A DNA stretch of 5,361 nucleotides from Alphaproteobacteria bacterium (GTDB taxonomy: Bacteria; Pseudomonadota; Alphaproteobacteria; Micropepsales; Micropepsaceae). The DNA lies in NCBI GenBank assembly GCA_026400305.1, contig JAPLPI010000012.1, forward strand, positions 1-5,361, in the 5' to 3' direction. Positions within the stretch are counted from its first letter, which is position 1, and every line of letters begins with the position of its first letter. Position numbers and translations under genes: made by a program. Positions 1 to 5,361 of the stretch are shown in pieces. The notes beneath the pieces are model-generated. The model did no database searches. It saw only the letters and a list, made by a program, of their open reading frames with translations, and was not told where the DNA came from.

Positions 1-1
1 G

Positions 2-1438
2 CGGTTCTTCGCGCTGGCGGATGGCACAAGCTTCGATTATCGCGACTGTTCGCTTGGCAATCTGGTTTTCGCGGGCGCCTATCTGGAGCATGGCAGCGAC
101 TTTAATGCCGCCGCCGCGACCGTGGCCGAACTGGTCGGCACCCGCGCGCGCCTGCTCAATGTGGGTGAGCAGCAGAACCGCGTCTTGGTGGGCCTCAAGC
201 ATGACGGCACCTTGCTGGCCTCGGAAGCCGAGATTGTTGGGCCGCAATCAGCTGCGCCCATTACCGGTCTGTACCTGCTGTCTCAGCCGCTGACGCCGGA
301 CGATGTGCAAGCCCTTGCCGGGATGGACACAGCCGCCAAGCACGCTTTCTTGTCGGCGCGCGATTCCGTGCCCGCCCTGTCTCCCTTCGCTTCTGCGGCC
401 ATCGCTTCGGCCGAAATCATTATGTACGGCCCCGGCACACAGCATTCCTCGCTGCTGCCCAGCTACCGCATCGCCTCAGACGCGCTGGCCGCCGCGCCCG
501 CGGCAGTGAAGGCGCTGGTGATGAATCTGGACAGCGACCAGGACATCCAGAAGCTGACGGCCCGCGACATCCTAGATGCGGCACGGCGCTACGGCGCCTG
601 TGTCAGCCATGTCTTAATAAACGACGCACCGGACCGCATGCCGCCGGGCAATCTGGACCTGCCGGTGCTCCAATACAGCTTCGCCAACCCGGCGCGTCCC
701 GCCGTCCATAATGGCACGGCCGTGGCCGACGCCGTTCTGGGCCTCACCTTGCGCCGCGCCACGCCTTCGGTGGAAATTTTCGCCGACATCCACAACCGCT
801 CGGTCGCCAGCGACGAGCTGGTGGAGGAATTCCTGGAGACCGACTGGACCGACGTGGCGCCGCACCTCACCCTGAACAGGGTGGCCCAGCCTGACGCATC
901 TGTCGGGGGCAGCGACTTTAGCGGGTTGTTTCCCGACACTGCTTATTTCCGCAACTGGCTGGCCCATGGCAATTCCGATTACCTGGTGCTGATGACCGGC
1001 GACGGCGCCTATCGCTTCGCCGATGTCCGCGCCATCATTGCGCTCCTGGAACAACAGAAATCCTTGGGTGGGGTGTTCGGCTCGCGCACCCAGAGCCGGC
1101 GGCAGTTCATCACCTCTGTTCGCGCCGCTTACGGCGAGAACCGTTTGCTCTACTGGCTGGGCAAGGTGGCGGCTTTCTTCCTCAGCATACTATTTTACCT
1201 GCGCACCGGTATCATCGTGTCCGATCCCCTGACCGGCCTGCGCGTGTTCCGTCGCCGCGCCGTCACGGGGCTGCCGGACATCAAGGGTGATACGCCGCTG
1301 GTCCTGGTGCGCCAGCTGATTGCCCAGGGTGTGGAAGTGGCCGAGCTACCGGTGCTGTATCGCACCTTCTCCGGCTTCACCGATCCCACGTGGCGGATGC
1401 GGCGCGGCCTGCGCAATCTTGCCAGCCTGCTGACATGA
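2..1438 (+). CDS. CofD/YvcK-like domain fused to a family-2 glycosyltransferase-like domain (5' end outside window)
   Basis: The frame is open from the first complete codon to TGA, giving 478 visible residues (residue 1 = bases 2-4), so the true start lies off the left edge. The ATG at 122 is internal, because conserved CofD/YvcK sequence precedes it (SLGNLVFAGAYLE, about residues 17-29). The first half, to about residue 225, follows the CofD/YvcK pattern: SLGNL, a GPGTQHSSLLP loop at 143-153 (compare GPGSLYTSxLP in YvcK), and a VLIND strand near 200. About 100-130 N-terminal residues, including the glycine-rich nucleotide loop, should be missing. From about residue 230 it resembles GT2 enzymes of the dolichol-phosphate-mannose synthase type: VHNG, SVEIFADIHNRS (about 256-267), YLVLMTGDGAYRF (to 339), GSR (360-362), SDPLTGLRVFRR (from 407) and a C-terminal ELPVLYR. 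In family members CofD transfers a phospholactyl-type group from a nucleotide, and YvcK/GlmR binds UDP-sugars. Here the role is inferred to be NDP-sugar binding or transfer. The stop overlaps the next start (ATGA). The domain calls are fairly secure; the activity is unknown. Confidence 0.82.
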   Translation, partial: RFFALADGTSFDYRDCSLGNLVFAGAYLEHGSDFNAAAATVAELVGTRARLLNVGEQQNRVLVGLKHDGTLLASEAEIVGPQSAAPITGLYLLSQPLTPDDVQALAGMDTAAKHAFLSARDSVPALSPFASAAIASAEIIMYGPGTQHSSLLPSYRIASDALAAAPAAVKALVMNLDSDQDIQKLTARDILDAARRYGACVSHVLINDAPDRMPPGNLDLPVLQYSFANPARPAVHNGTAVADAVLGLTLRRATPSVEIFADIHNRSVASDELVEEFLETDWTDVAPHLTLNRVAQPDASVGGSDFSGLFPDTAYFRNWLAHGNSDYLVLMTGDGAYRFADVRAIIALLEQQKSLGGVFGSRTQSRRQFITSVRAAYGENRLLYWLGKVAAFFLSILFYLRTGIIVSDPLTGLRVFRRRAVTGLPDIKGDTPLVLVRQLIAQGVEVAELPVLYRTFSGFTDPTWRMRRGLRNLASLLT

Positions 1439-2160
1439 AGATCTGCGCCGTCATTCCCGCCGCCGGGCGAGGCACGCGGCTGGGTGCGGATGGGCCCAAG
1501 ATTCTCACGCCGTTGACGGCCAATGACACGATCTGGTCCATCCTGCATGCCAGGCTGGCGCCCTTGGTGGATCACATTCACCTGGTGCTGTCGCCGGAGG
1601 GCGCGGCGGTGTTTCCAGCCCTGCCTGCCAACGTCTCCACCAGCATCCAGCCCGCACCCACCGGCATGGGCGACGCCATTTTTCGCGGCCATGACATCTG
1701 GTCAAAATATGACGCGGTGCTGGTGGTGTGGGGCGATCAGGTTTTCGTTTCCACCGATACTTTGAAACGCGCGATGGCTGCGCTGACACAGGGCAAAAAC
1801 GCCGTGCTGCCTGTCAACCGCATGGCCATTCCTTATGTCGAATATGTCTTCGACGGCCCAAAGCTGACCAAGGTTCTGCAAACCCGCGAAGGCGACGCGA
1901 CTACACCGAACGGCTATTCCGATGTCGGCACCTTCCTGCTAAACACGGCCAGGCTGAAGACCCAATGGGATGCCTATCTGGCGAGTGCTCCGCGTGGCTC
2001 GGCTACCTCTGAGATCAATTTCCTGCCCTTCCTGCCCTTTCTCTCGGCACAGGGCTGGACCATCACGCCGGTCGAGGGGGCCGACGCCACCCAGGCACGC
2101 GGCATCAATACAAAAGACGATCTGGCCTTCTTCCAAAGCCTATATAAGAAACACCCATGA
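1435..2160 (+). CDS. GlmU-type sugar-1-phosphate nucleotidyltransferase, single domain
   Basis: A cytoplasmic enzyme of 241 residues predicted to condense an NTP with a sugar 1-phosphate, giving an NDP-sugar and pyrophosphate. It begins at once with the pyrophosphorylase signature: AAGRGTRLG (9-17) and PK (21-22). QPAPTGMGDA (72-81) matches the base-binding QxxxxGTGHA region of GlmU. WGDQ (99-102) supplies a metal-binding aspartate, D101, and GIN (223-225) supplies N225, the counterparts of D105 and N227 in E. coli GlmU. SDVGTFLL near 162-169 matches the central substrate strand. The left-handed beta-helix acetyltransferase domain of full GlmU is absent. The ATG at 1435 is chosen over the in-frame start at 1390 because the fold begins there and it forms an ATGA overlap with the upstream stop. 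No good Shine-Dalgarno is visible, so translation is probably coupled. The sugar could be GlcNAc, Glc or another hexose; the sequence does not decide. The class is well supported. Confidence 0.88.
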   Translation: MKICAVIPAAGRGTRLGADGPKILTPLTANDTIWSILHARLAPLVDHIHLVLSPEGAAVFPALPANVSTSIQPAPTGMGDAIFRGHDIWSKYDAVLVVWGDQVFVSTDTLKRAMAALTQGKNAVLPVNRMAIPYVEYVFDGPKLTKVLQTREGDATTPNGYSDVGTFLLNTARLKTQWDAYLASAPRGSATSEINFLPFLPFLSAQGWTITPVEGADATQARGINTKDDLAFFQSLYKKHP

Positions 2161-3038
2161 AGAAAATCCTGGTCACCGGCGGTGCGGGCTTTATCGGCAG
2201 CCATCTTTGCGAAGGCCTGCTGGCGCGCGGTTACGCTGTGCGGGTGCTGGACAGCATGGTCTATGGCCAGCGCGAGTGGGTGCCTGCGCCGTGCGAGTTC
2301 ATCGAAGGCGATATCCGCGACATGGACGCCTGCACCAGGGCCGCCGCCGGTATAGACGCTGTGCTGCATTGCGCCGCCATGTCCCGCTCCGGCCCGTCAC
2401 AGGCGCAGATCGAGATCTGCACCGGCGCCAACATCACCGGCACGCAGAACATGCTGCTGGCCGCGCGCGATGCCGGGGTGAAGCGCTTCATCTATAGCGG
2501 CTCCTCCACCTATTACGGCAATCGGCCGCCGCCGCACCGCGAAGACGATCCGGCTGACATCCTCAACATCTACGGCCTGACCAAGCGGGTGGGCGAACAA
2601 TACACCCTGCTGTTCGACCAGGACTTCAACCTGCCGGCTCTGGTGCTGCGCTATTTCAATGTCTATGGCCCGCGCCAGCCGCAAACCGGCGTCTATGCCC
2701 TGGTGCTGGGAATTTTCGTGCGCCGCGCCGCCGAGGGCAAAGTGCTCGAAATCCACGGCGACGGCAGCCAGCGGCGCGACTTTGTCCATGTCCGCGACGT
2801 GGTGGCGGCCAACATCGCGGCGCTGGAAAGCGCTGCGCGCGGCATGGTGTTCAATGTCGGCAGCGGCACTAGTCTTTCAGTCAAGGAACTGGCGGACATG
2901 ATCTCGCCCGACCAGATCCATACCGAAGGCCGCAAGGGCGACTCGCTGGCGACTCTGGCTGACATTTCGAAGATCAAGGACGCCCTGGGCTGGACGCCGA
3001 AAAGCTCCTTTGCCGAAGGCCTTAAGGGGCTTCTCTAA
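2157..3038 (+). CDS. NAD-dependent epimerase/dehydratase, extended SDR family (NDP-sugar modifying)
   Basis: A 293-residue Rossmann-fold enzyme predicted to act on a nucleotide sugar in the cytoplasm, using bound NAD for oxidation/reduction at C4. Visible motifs, in order: TGGAGFIGSH (7-16, the GxxGxxG dinucleotide loop), acidic D32 after strand 2, GDIRD (51-55), HCAA (71-74), SGSSTYYG (114-121) with S116 aligning with the catalytic serine of GalE, the Y139/K143 pair of YxxxK, LRYFNVYGPRQ (164-174), RRDFVHVRDV (206-215), NVGSG (233-237) and LGWTP (277-281). Most relatives have about 310-330 residues. This one stops shortly after the LGW segment, so the last helix is short or missing. The start overlaps the previous stop as ATGA, implying coupling with the nucleotidyltransferase that probably makes its substrate. 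UDP-glucose/UDP-GlcNAc 4-epimerase or a 4,6-dehydratase are both possible; the family is certain, the reaction is not. Confidence 0.88.
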   Translation: MKKILVTGGAGFIGSHLCEGLLARGYAVRVLDSMVYGQREWVPAPCEFIEGDIRDMDACTRAAAGIDAVLHCAAMSRSGPSQAQIEICTGANITGTQNMLLAARDAGVKRFIYSGSSTYYGNRPPPHREDDPADILNIYGLTKRVGEQYTLLFDQDFNLPALVLRYFNVYGPRQPQTGVYALVLGIFVRRAAEGKVLEIHGDGSQRRDFVHVRDVVAANIAALESAARGMVFNVGSGTSLSVKELADMISPDQIHTEGRKGDSLATLADISKIKDALGWTPKSSFAEGLKGLL

Positions 3039-3934
3039 GTCGTCTTTTCGGCCAGCTCTTCTTCAGTCTCGCCCTTGGCCAGCAGGACGATGGTGACCAG
3101 GATCAGCGCGCTTCCCAGCCAGTCCATCGGACCAAAGGAAACTCCCAGCCACCACACCGCCAGCACCGCCGCCGACAGCGGTTCGGCGCAGGTGAGCAGG
3201 ATGGTCTTCTGCGCCCCGATCAACCGCAGCGCCTTGTTGAACAGGTAGAAGGCCACCAGGGTCCCCATCACCAGGATGAAGGCGAAAAACACGCTGGCGG
3301 TCGCGTCCCATTGGCCCTCGATCTTCCAGGGCGCATGGAAAAGGGACAATTCCACGCCGCCGATCACCATGCCCCAGCCCGCCACCAGCGCCGCGCCATG
3401 TTTCTTGAGAATGTTCGAGGGCTGGATGGAGTTGAACGCTGCCGCGGCCGCGCTAGCCAATCCCCAGAACAGCGCCAGTACCGAAATGGACAGCGCCCCC
3501 AGCTTGCCGTGCGTCACCAGGAAGAAAGTGCCCAGCATGGCCAGTCCGATCGCCGCCATCTCGCGCCCGCCCGGACGCTTGCGCCCCGCCAGCGCCAGCC
3601 ACAGCGCCACCATGGCGGGCGCGGTGAATTGCAGGATGGTGGCGGTGGCGGTGTTGGAGGCGTTGATTGCCGCCATATAGGTGTATTGCACCGGCATCAT
3701 GCCCAGCAGGCCAAAGATCACCAGTGGCACGGCATCGGTGCGCCACACATCGAAGATGCGCTTGCCCCCGATGGCGGAAATCAGCAGCAGCGCCGGGCCG
3801 GAGAACAGCAACCGCATGATCACCAGCCAGTCGATATTGACGCCGCGATGCTGGAACAGGAATTGCGCGAAAGTGCCGCCCACCCCGAACAGGATGGACG
3901 CCAGTATGGCTGCCGCGAATCCGATGCCCCTCAC
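3035..3934 (-). CDS. EamA/DMT-superfamily inner-membrane transporter
   Basis: A 299-residue integral membrane protein with ten predicted hydrophobic helices (about residues 3-26, 34-56, 68-90, 94-117, 124-142, 148-170, 181-199, 213-236, 242-266, 270-287), arranged as two five-helix EamA repeats. The AEPLSAAVLAVWWLG segment (250-264) is the typical ninth-helix signature (EPxxAxxxA...LG) of this superfamily. The C-terminus is short and acidic (GETEEELAEKTT). Members export or import small metabolites such as amino acids, sugars or nucleobases; the substrate here cannot be predicted. The start is GTG (3932-3934): an in-frame TAG lies only four codons upstream, helix 1 begins at residue 3, and the next Met is at residue 40. 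A G-run precedes the GTG very closely, which makes a poorly spaced Shine-Dalgarno. It lies 20 bases after the methyltransferase gene and may be co-transcribed with it. Its stop codon overlaps the stop of the convergent epimerase gene. Confidence 0.87.
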   Translation of the reverse strand: MRGIGFAAAILASILFGVGGTFAQFLFQHRGVNIDWLVIMRLLFSGPALLLISAIGGKRIFDVWRTDAVPLVIFGLLGMMPVQYTYMAAINASNTATATILQFTAPAMVALWLALAGRKRPGGREMAAIGLAMLGTFFLVTHGKLGALSISVLALFWGLASAAAAAFNSIQPSNILKKHGAALVAGWGMVIGGVELSLFHAPWKIEGQWDATASVFFAFILVMGTLVAFYLFNKALRLIGAQKTILLTCAEPLSAAVLAVWWLGVSFGPMDWLGSALILVTIVLLAKGETEEELAEKTT

Positions 3935-3939
3935 GCCCC

Positions 3940-3961
3940 CAGCCTAGCGTTATTCTAGCTG
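3940..3961 (-). repeat. Imperfect hairpin spanning the methyltransferase stop and the transporter leader
   Basis: On the minus strand CAGCTAG pairs with CTAgGCTG (one bulged G) around a seven-base loop. It contains the methyltransferase stop TAG (3955-3957) and ends just before the G-run that precedes the transporter GTG. It has no following T-run, so it is not an obvious terminator. It might limit ribosome access to the transporter start or be chance. Confidence 0.3.
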
Positions 3962-4755
3962 GGTTTGCGGAAGCGCAAGGTCATGCGGTCGCTTTCGCCG
4001 ATGGCGTCATACTTGGCACGGTCGAAACCAGCCGGACTGGGCTTGTCCTTCACCTCGCTGCTCTGGCGCGAGGGCGGCAGGGTCCAGACGCCGAAGGGAT
4101 GATCCTTGGTATCCCTGGGATTGGTATTGATCTCGGACTTGGCGTCCAGCTTGAAGCCGGCCTTCTCGGCCAGGGCCACGACGGTGGCGGTGGCGAGATA
4201 GCCATCGGCGCCGGCGCTGGTTTCCGACTTGGGATCGGCGCGGTGTTCTTCGATGGCTAGGATGCCGCCCGGCTTCAGCACGGCATAGAAATCCTTCATT
4301 GCCTTGTCGGCCCAGCCCTGAGGCCCGAGCCAGTTGTGGACATTGCGCGCCGTCAGCACCAAGTCGGCGCTGTTCGCCGCTCCCAACGGCCCCGAATCTT
4401 TTCCGGCCACGGTGTAGTGAAAATCACCATAGACGTTCATGTCGGAAAACTTGGCCGGCAGCTTCTGGTCGACCTTACTCATGGCGGCGATGTAGCGCCC
4501 GCCGGTCTGCTTGGCAAAAGGCGCCAGGATTTCGGCCCAGTAGCCACCGCCGGGAGAAATCTCGACCACGGTCAGGCCCGGCTTCAGGCCCCAAAACTCA
4601 AGACTGGCGCCGGGATGACGGGCGCCATCGCGCACCGAATTTTCGGTGGCGCGGCTAGATGCAGCAATAGCGGCGGTGAGCTTGGCATCGGCGGCAGCGG
4701 CAGGCAGCGCCAAGGCGACAAAGGCCGTAGCGATGAGCATGGTACGCAATGTCAT
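3955..4755 (-). CDS. Exported class I SAM-dependent methyltransferase-like protein
   Basis: A 266-residue protein with a clear signal peptide: short basic start MTLRT, hydrophobic core about 6-18, and an alanine-rich cleavage site near residues 19-22 (PAAAAD). It is therefore predicted to be exported to the periplasm. The mature part carries methyltransferase landmarks: RHPGASLEFWGLKPG (46-60), motif I VVEISPGGGYWAEI (63-76), NVHNW (138-142) after the strand DLVLTA (131-136), and LKPGGILAIEEHR (160-172). This pattern matches the group of predicted methyltransferases with signal peptides assigned, from memory, to COG4798. The SAM-binding loop looks intact. The methyl acceptor is unknown, and the source of SAM in the periplasm is unexplained, so catalysis is not assured. 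The ATG at 4755 is supported by a GGGGAG ribosome binding site six bases upstream. The transporter gene follows 20 bases after the stop. Confidence 0.86.
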   Translation of the reverse strand: MTLRTMLIATAFVALALPAAAADAKLTAAIAASSRATENSVRDGARHPGASLEFWGLKPGLTVVEISPGGGYWAEILAPFAKQTGGRYIAAMSKVDQKLPAKFSDMNVYGDFHYTVAGKDSGPLGAANSADLVLTARNVHNWLGPQGWADKAMKDFYAVLKPGGILAIEEHRADPKSETSAGADGYLATATVVALAEKAGFKLDAKSEINTNPRDTKDHPFGVWTLPPSRQSSEVKDKPSPAGFDRAKYDAIGESDRMTLRFRKPS

Positions 4756-4767
4756 GGAGTACTCCCC
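4756..4767 (-). promoter_or_regulatory. Ribosome binding site of the methyltransferase gene, inside a 10-bp palindrome
   Basis: On the minus strand GGGGAG (4767-4762) sits six bases before the ATG at 4755, a strong Shine-Dalgarno at normal spacing that fixes the start. Its last four bases belong to the perfect palindrome GGAGTACTCC (4756-4765). A palindrome this short also arises by chance, so only the ribosome-binding role is well supported. Confidence 0.7.
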
Positions 4768-4782
4768 AAGTTGATTTGCGGA

Positions 4783-4798
4783 AACCTGCGGGCAGGTT
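4783..4798. repeat. Short perfect inverted repeat upstream of the methyltransferase gene
   Basis: AACCTGC (4783-4789) and GCAGGTT (4792-4798) are exact reverse complements separated by two bases, giving a 7-bp stem or, more realistically, 6 bp with a 4-base loop. It lies between the end of the broken small ORF and the methyltransferase ribosome binding site. Read on the minus strand it is followed by TTTC and then mixed sequence, so it lacks the T-run of a good intrinsic terminator. It could be a weak terminator for the ilvD-side transcript, a leader hairpin or an operator. Confidence 0.45.
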
Positions 4799-4802
4799 GC
4801 GG

Positions 4803-4999
4803 CTATTTTATGTCTTCGGGACGCAGGGCCGTAAGATGCTGCGGCGATTTACGAGGGTCGTCCACGCCCCGATCGCCCATGGTCTTATACTGGCGGTATT
4901 CCGGCATCTGGTCGAGACGGACGAAGCGATAGGCTTCCGCGATCAAAGCGGGCACGATCTGTCGCCCAGATCGGCAGAGCGCAGGTGGATGCAGTGCAT
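4803..4999 (-). pseudogene. Small frameshifted coding remnant between ilvD and the methyltransferase gene
   Basis: No family is recognised. Two coding-like stretches on the minus strand lie in adjacent frames. The first reads MHCIHLRSADLGDR from an ATG at 4999, preceded by GGAG five bases upstream (5005-5008), and ends at TGA 4943-4945 after 18 codons. The second is in the other frame, reads QIVPALIAEAYRFVRLDQMP from 4961, and continues through PEYRQYKTMGDRGVDDP to end in EDIK at TAG 4803-4805. Both use codons like the neighbouring genes (CTG, CGC, GAC, ATC), while the frame-two translation upstream of the junction becomes rich in Pro and Arg. The ATG-to-TAG distance is 197 bases, so one added base near 4960-4966 would make a single 65-residue protein. 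The first frame also stays coding-like upstream to about 5038 (DQLSIRRKDGDGVL), so the original start may lie further up. Decayed gene, sequencing error and programmed shift are all possible. Confidence 0.4.
4805..4810 (-). promoter_or_regulatory. Possible -10 element of the methyltransferase promoter
   Basis: TAAAAT on the minus strand matches TATAAT at five of six positions and lies about 50 bases before the methyltransferase ATG. The best -35 candidates at 17-18 base spacing (around 4829-4835, CTTACGG) match poorly. If it is used, transcription would start near the inverted repeat at 4783-4798. It also overlaps the last codons of the broken small ORF, so it may be chance. Weak call. Confidence 0.2.
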
Positions 5000-5049
5000 C
5001 AGAACTCCGTCGCCATCCTTGCGGCGGATAGAAAGCTGGTCGCGAAGGA

Positions 5050-5361
5050 TCAGATGTCGGCGTAGCAGCGCACTTCCTGGTCGGCGCCTGGCGTGGTCAG
5101 AGCGCCTTCACGCGCCGGACCGACATTCTTGGCATAACGCGCCAACGCGCCGGTCATGAAGCCGGCCGGCTTGGGCTTGAATGCCTTCTTGCGTTCCGCC
5201 AATTCGAACTCCGACAGCTCCACATCCATGATGCCCTTCTCGGCGTCGATCACGATAATGTCGCCATCCTGGATCAATCCGATGGGGCCCATGTCGGCGG
5301 CTTCCGGGCCGACATGGCCGACGCACAATCCGCGCGTGGCGCCGGAGAAACGACCATCGGT
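5050..5361 (-). CDS. ilvD: Dihydroxy-acid dehydratase, C-terminal end (5' part outside window)
   Basis: The last 103 residues are visible; the rest of the roughly 560-620-residue enzyme lies beyond the right edge. It dehydrates 2,3-dihydroxy-3-methyl-butanoate or -pentanoate to the 2-keto acid in valine, isoleucine and leucine synthesis, using an iron-sulfur cluster. The visible part opens with TDGRFSGATRG, the strongly conserved IlvD/Edd motif whose serine is, in studied members, the proposed catalytic base. It continues with LCVGHVGPEAAD, GPIGLIQDGDIIVID and ends in the usual CYADI. The TTG at 5328 is internal. Sugar-acid dehydratases share this fold, but the ending and the GHVGPEAA segment favour true DHAD. 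The cluster-binding cysteines are outside the window, so cluster type cannot be judged. No terminator with a T-run is seen after the stop. Confidence 0.9.
   Translation of the reverse strand, partial: TDGRFSGATRGLCVGHVGPEAADMGPIGLIQDGDIIVIDAEKGIMDVELSEFELAERKKAFKPKPAGFMTGALARYAKNVGPAREGALTTPGADQEVRCYADI

Noticed and set aside
122..124. ATG at 122 as the start of the first gene
   Set aside because: The same frame is open to the window edge and encodes conserved CofD/YvcK sequence (SLGNLVFAG) before this ATG.
614..1054. Minus-strand open frame inside the CofD/glycosyltransferase fusion gene
   Set aside because: Low-complexity translation with no family match, wholly inside a gene with clear conserved motifs; a shadow.
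3311..3958. Long open frame on the plus strand opposite the transporter gene
   Set aside because: Its translation is dominated by His, Gln and Arg with no recognisable fold, as expected from the complement of a hydrophobic, GC-rich gene.
4783..4798. Inverted repeat as a strong intrinsic terminator for ilvD
   Set aside because: The stem is short and the downstream run is only TTTC, so it does not meet the usual pattern; kept only as a repeat.
4883..4890. TATAAG on the minus strand as a promoter -10
   Set aside because: It falls inside the coding-like frame (QYKT codons) of the small remnant and has no matching -35.
4336..4932. Plus-strand open frame across the methyltransferase gene and its leader
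   Set aside because: No motifs, no convincing ribosome binding site, and most of it is antisense to a well-supported gene.
4749..5159. Plus-strand open frame across the ilvD-methyltransferase gap
   Set aside because: Composition is Arg/Ser-rich and it is antisense to the ilvD end and to the more protein-like minus-strand remnant.

Overview
The window is GC-rich bacterial DNA with dense coding and G/C-ending codons. The gene content and style suggest a proteobacterium, probably an alphaproteobacterium. That placement is an impression, because no rRNA or other marker gene is present. Nothing resembling an insertion sequence, phage, CRISPR array or RNA gene was seen.

Left half (2-3038, + strand): three genes joined by two ATGA stop/start overlaps, which indicates a tightly coupled operon whose promoter lies outside the window. 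The first gene is cut at its 5' end. It encodes a CofD/YvcK-like domain fused to a family-2-type glycosyltransferase-like domain whose usual catalytic motifs are altered. The second encodes a stand-alone GlmU-type sugar-1-phosphate nucleotidyltransferase. The third encodes an extended SDR of the NDP-sugar epimerase/dehydratase type. Together they could activate a sugar phosphate, modify the NDP-sugar, and sense or transfer it. The substrate and final product cannot be read from the sequence. This operon is the best candidate here for an undescribed system.

Right half (3035-5361, - strand): reading from the right edge, there is the C-terminal end of dihydroxy-acid dehydratase (ilvD), then about 300 bases holding the remains of a small frameshifted coding region, then an exported class I SAM-dependent methyltransferase, then a ten-helix EamA/DMT transporter. 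The last two genes are 20 bases apart and may be co-transcribed. The transporter gene runs into the left operon tail-to-tail, with the two stop codons overlapping by four bases and no space for a terminator.

Non-coding space is small. The 4756-5049 gap contains the frameshifted small ORF (4803-4999), a 7-bp inverted repeat (4783-4798) and a palindrome carrying the methyltransferase ribosome binding site (4756-4767).
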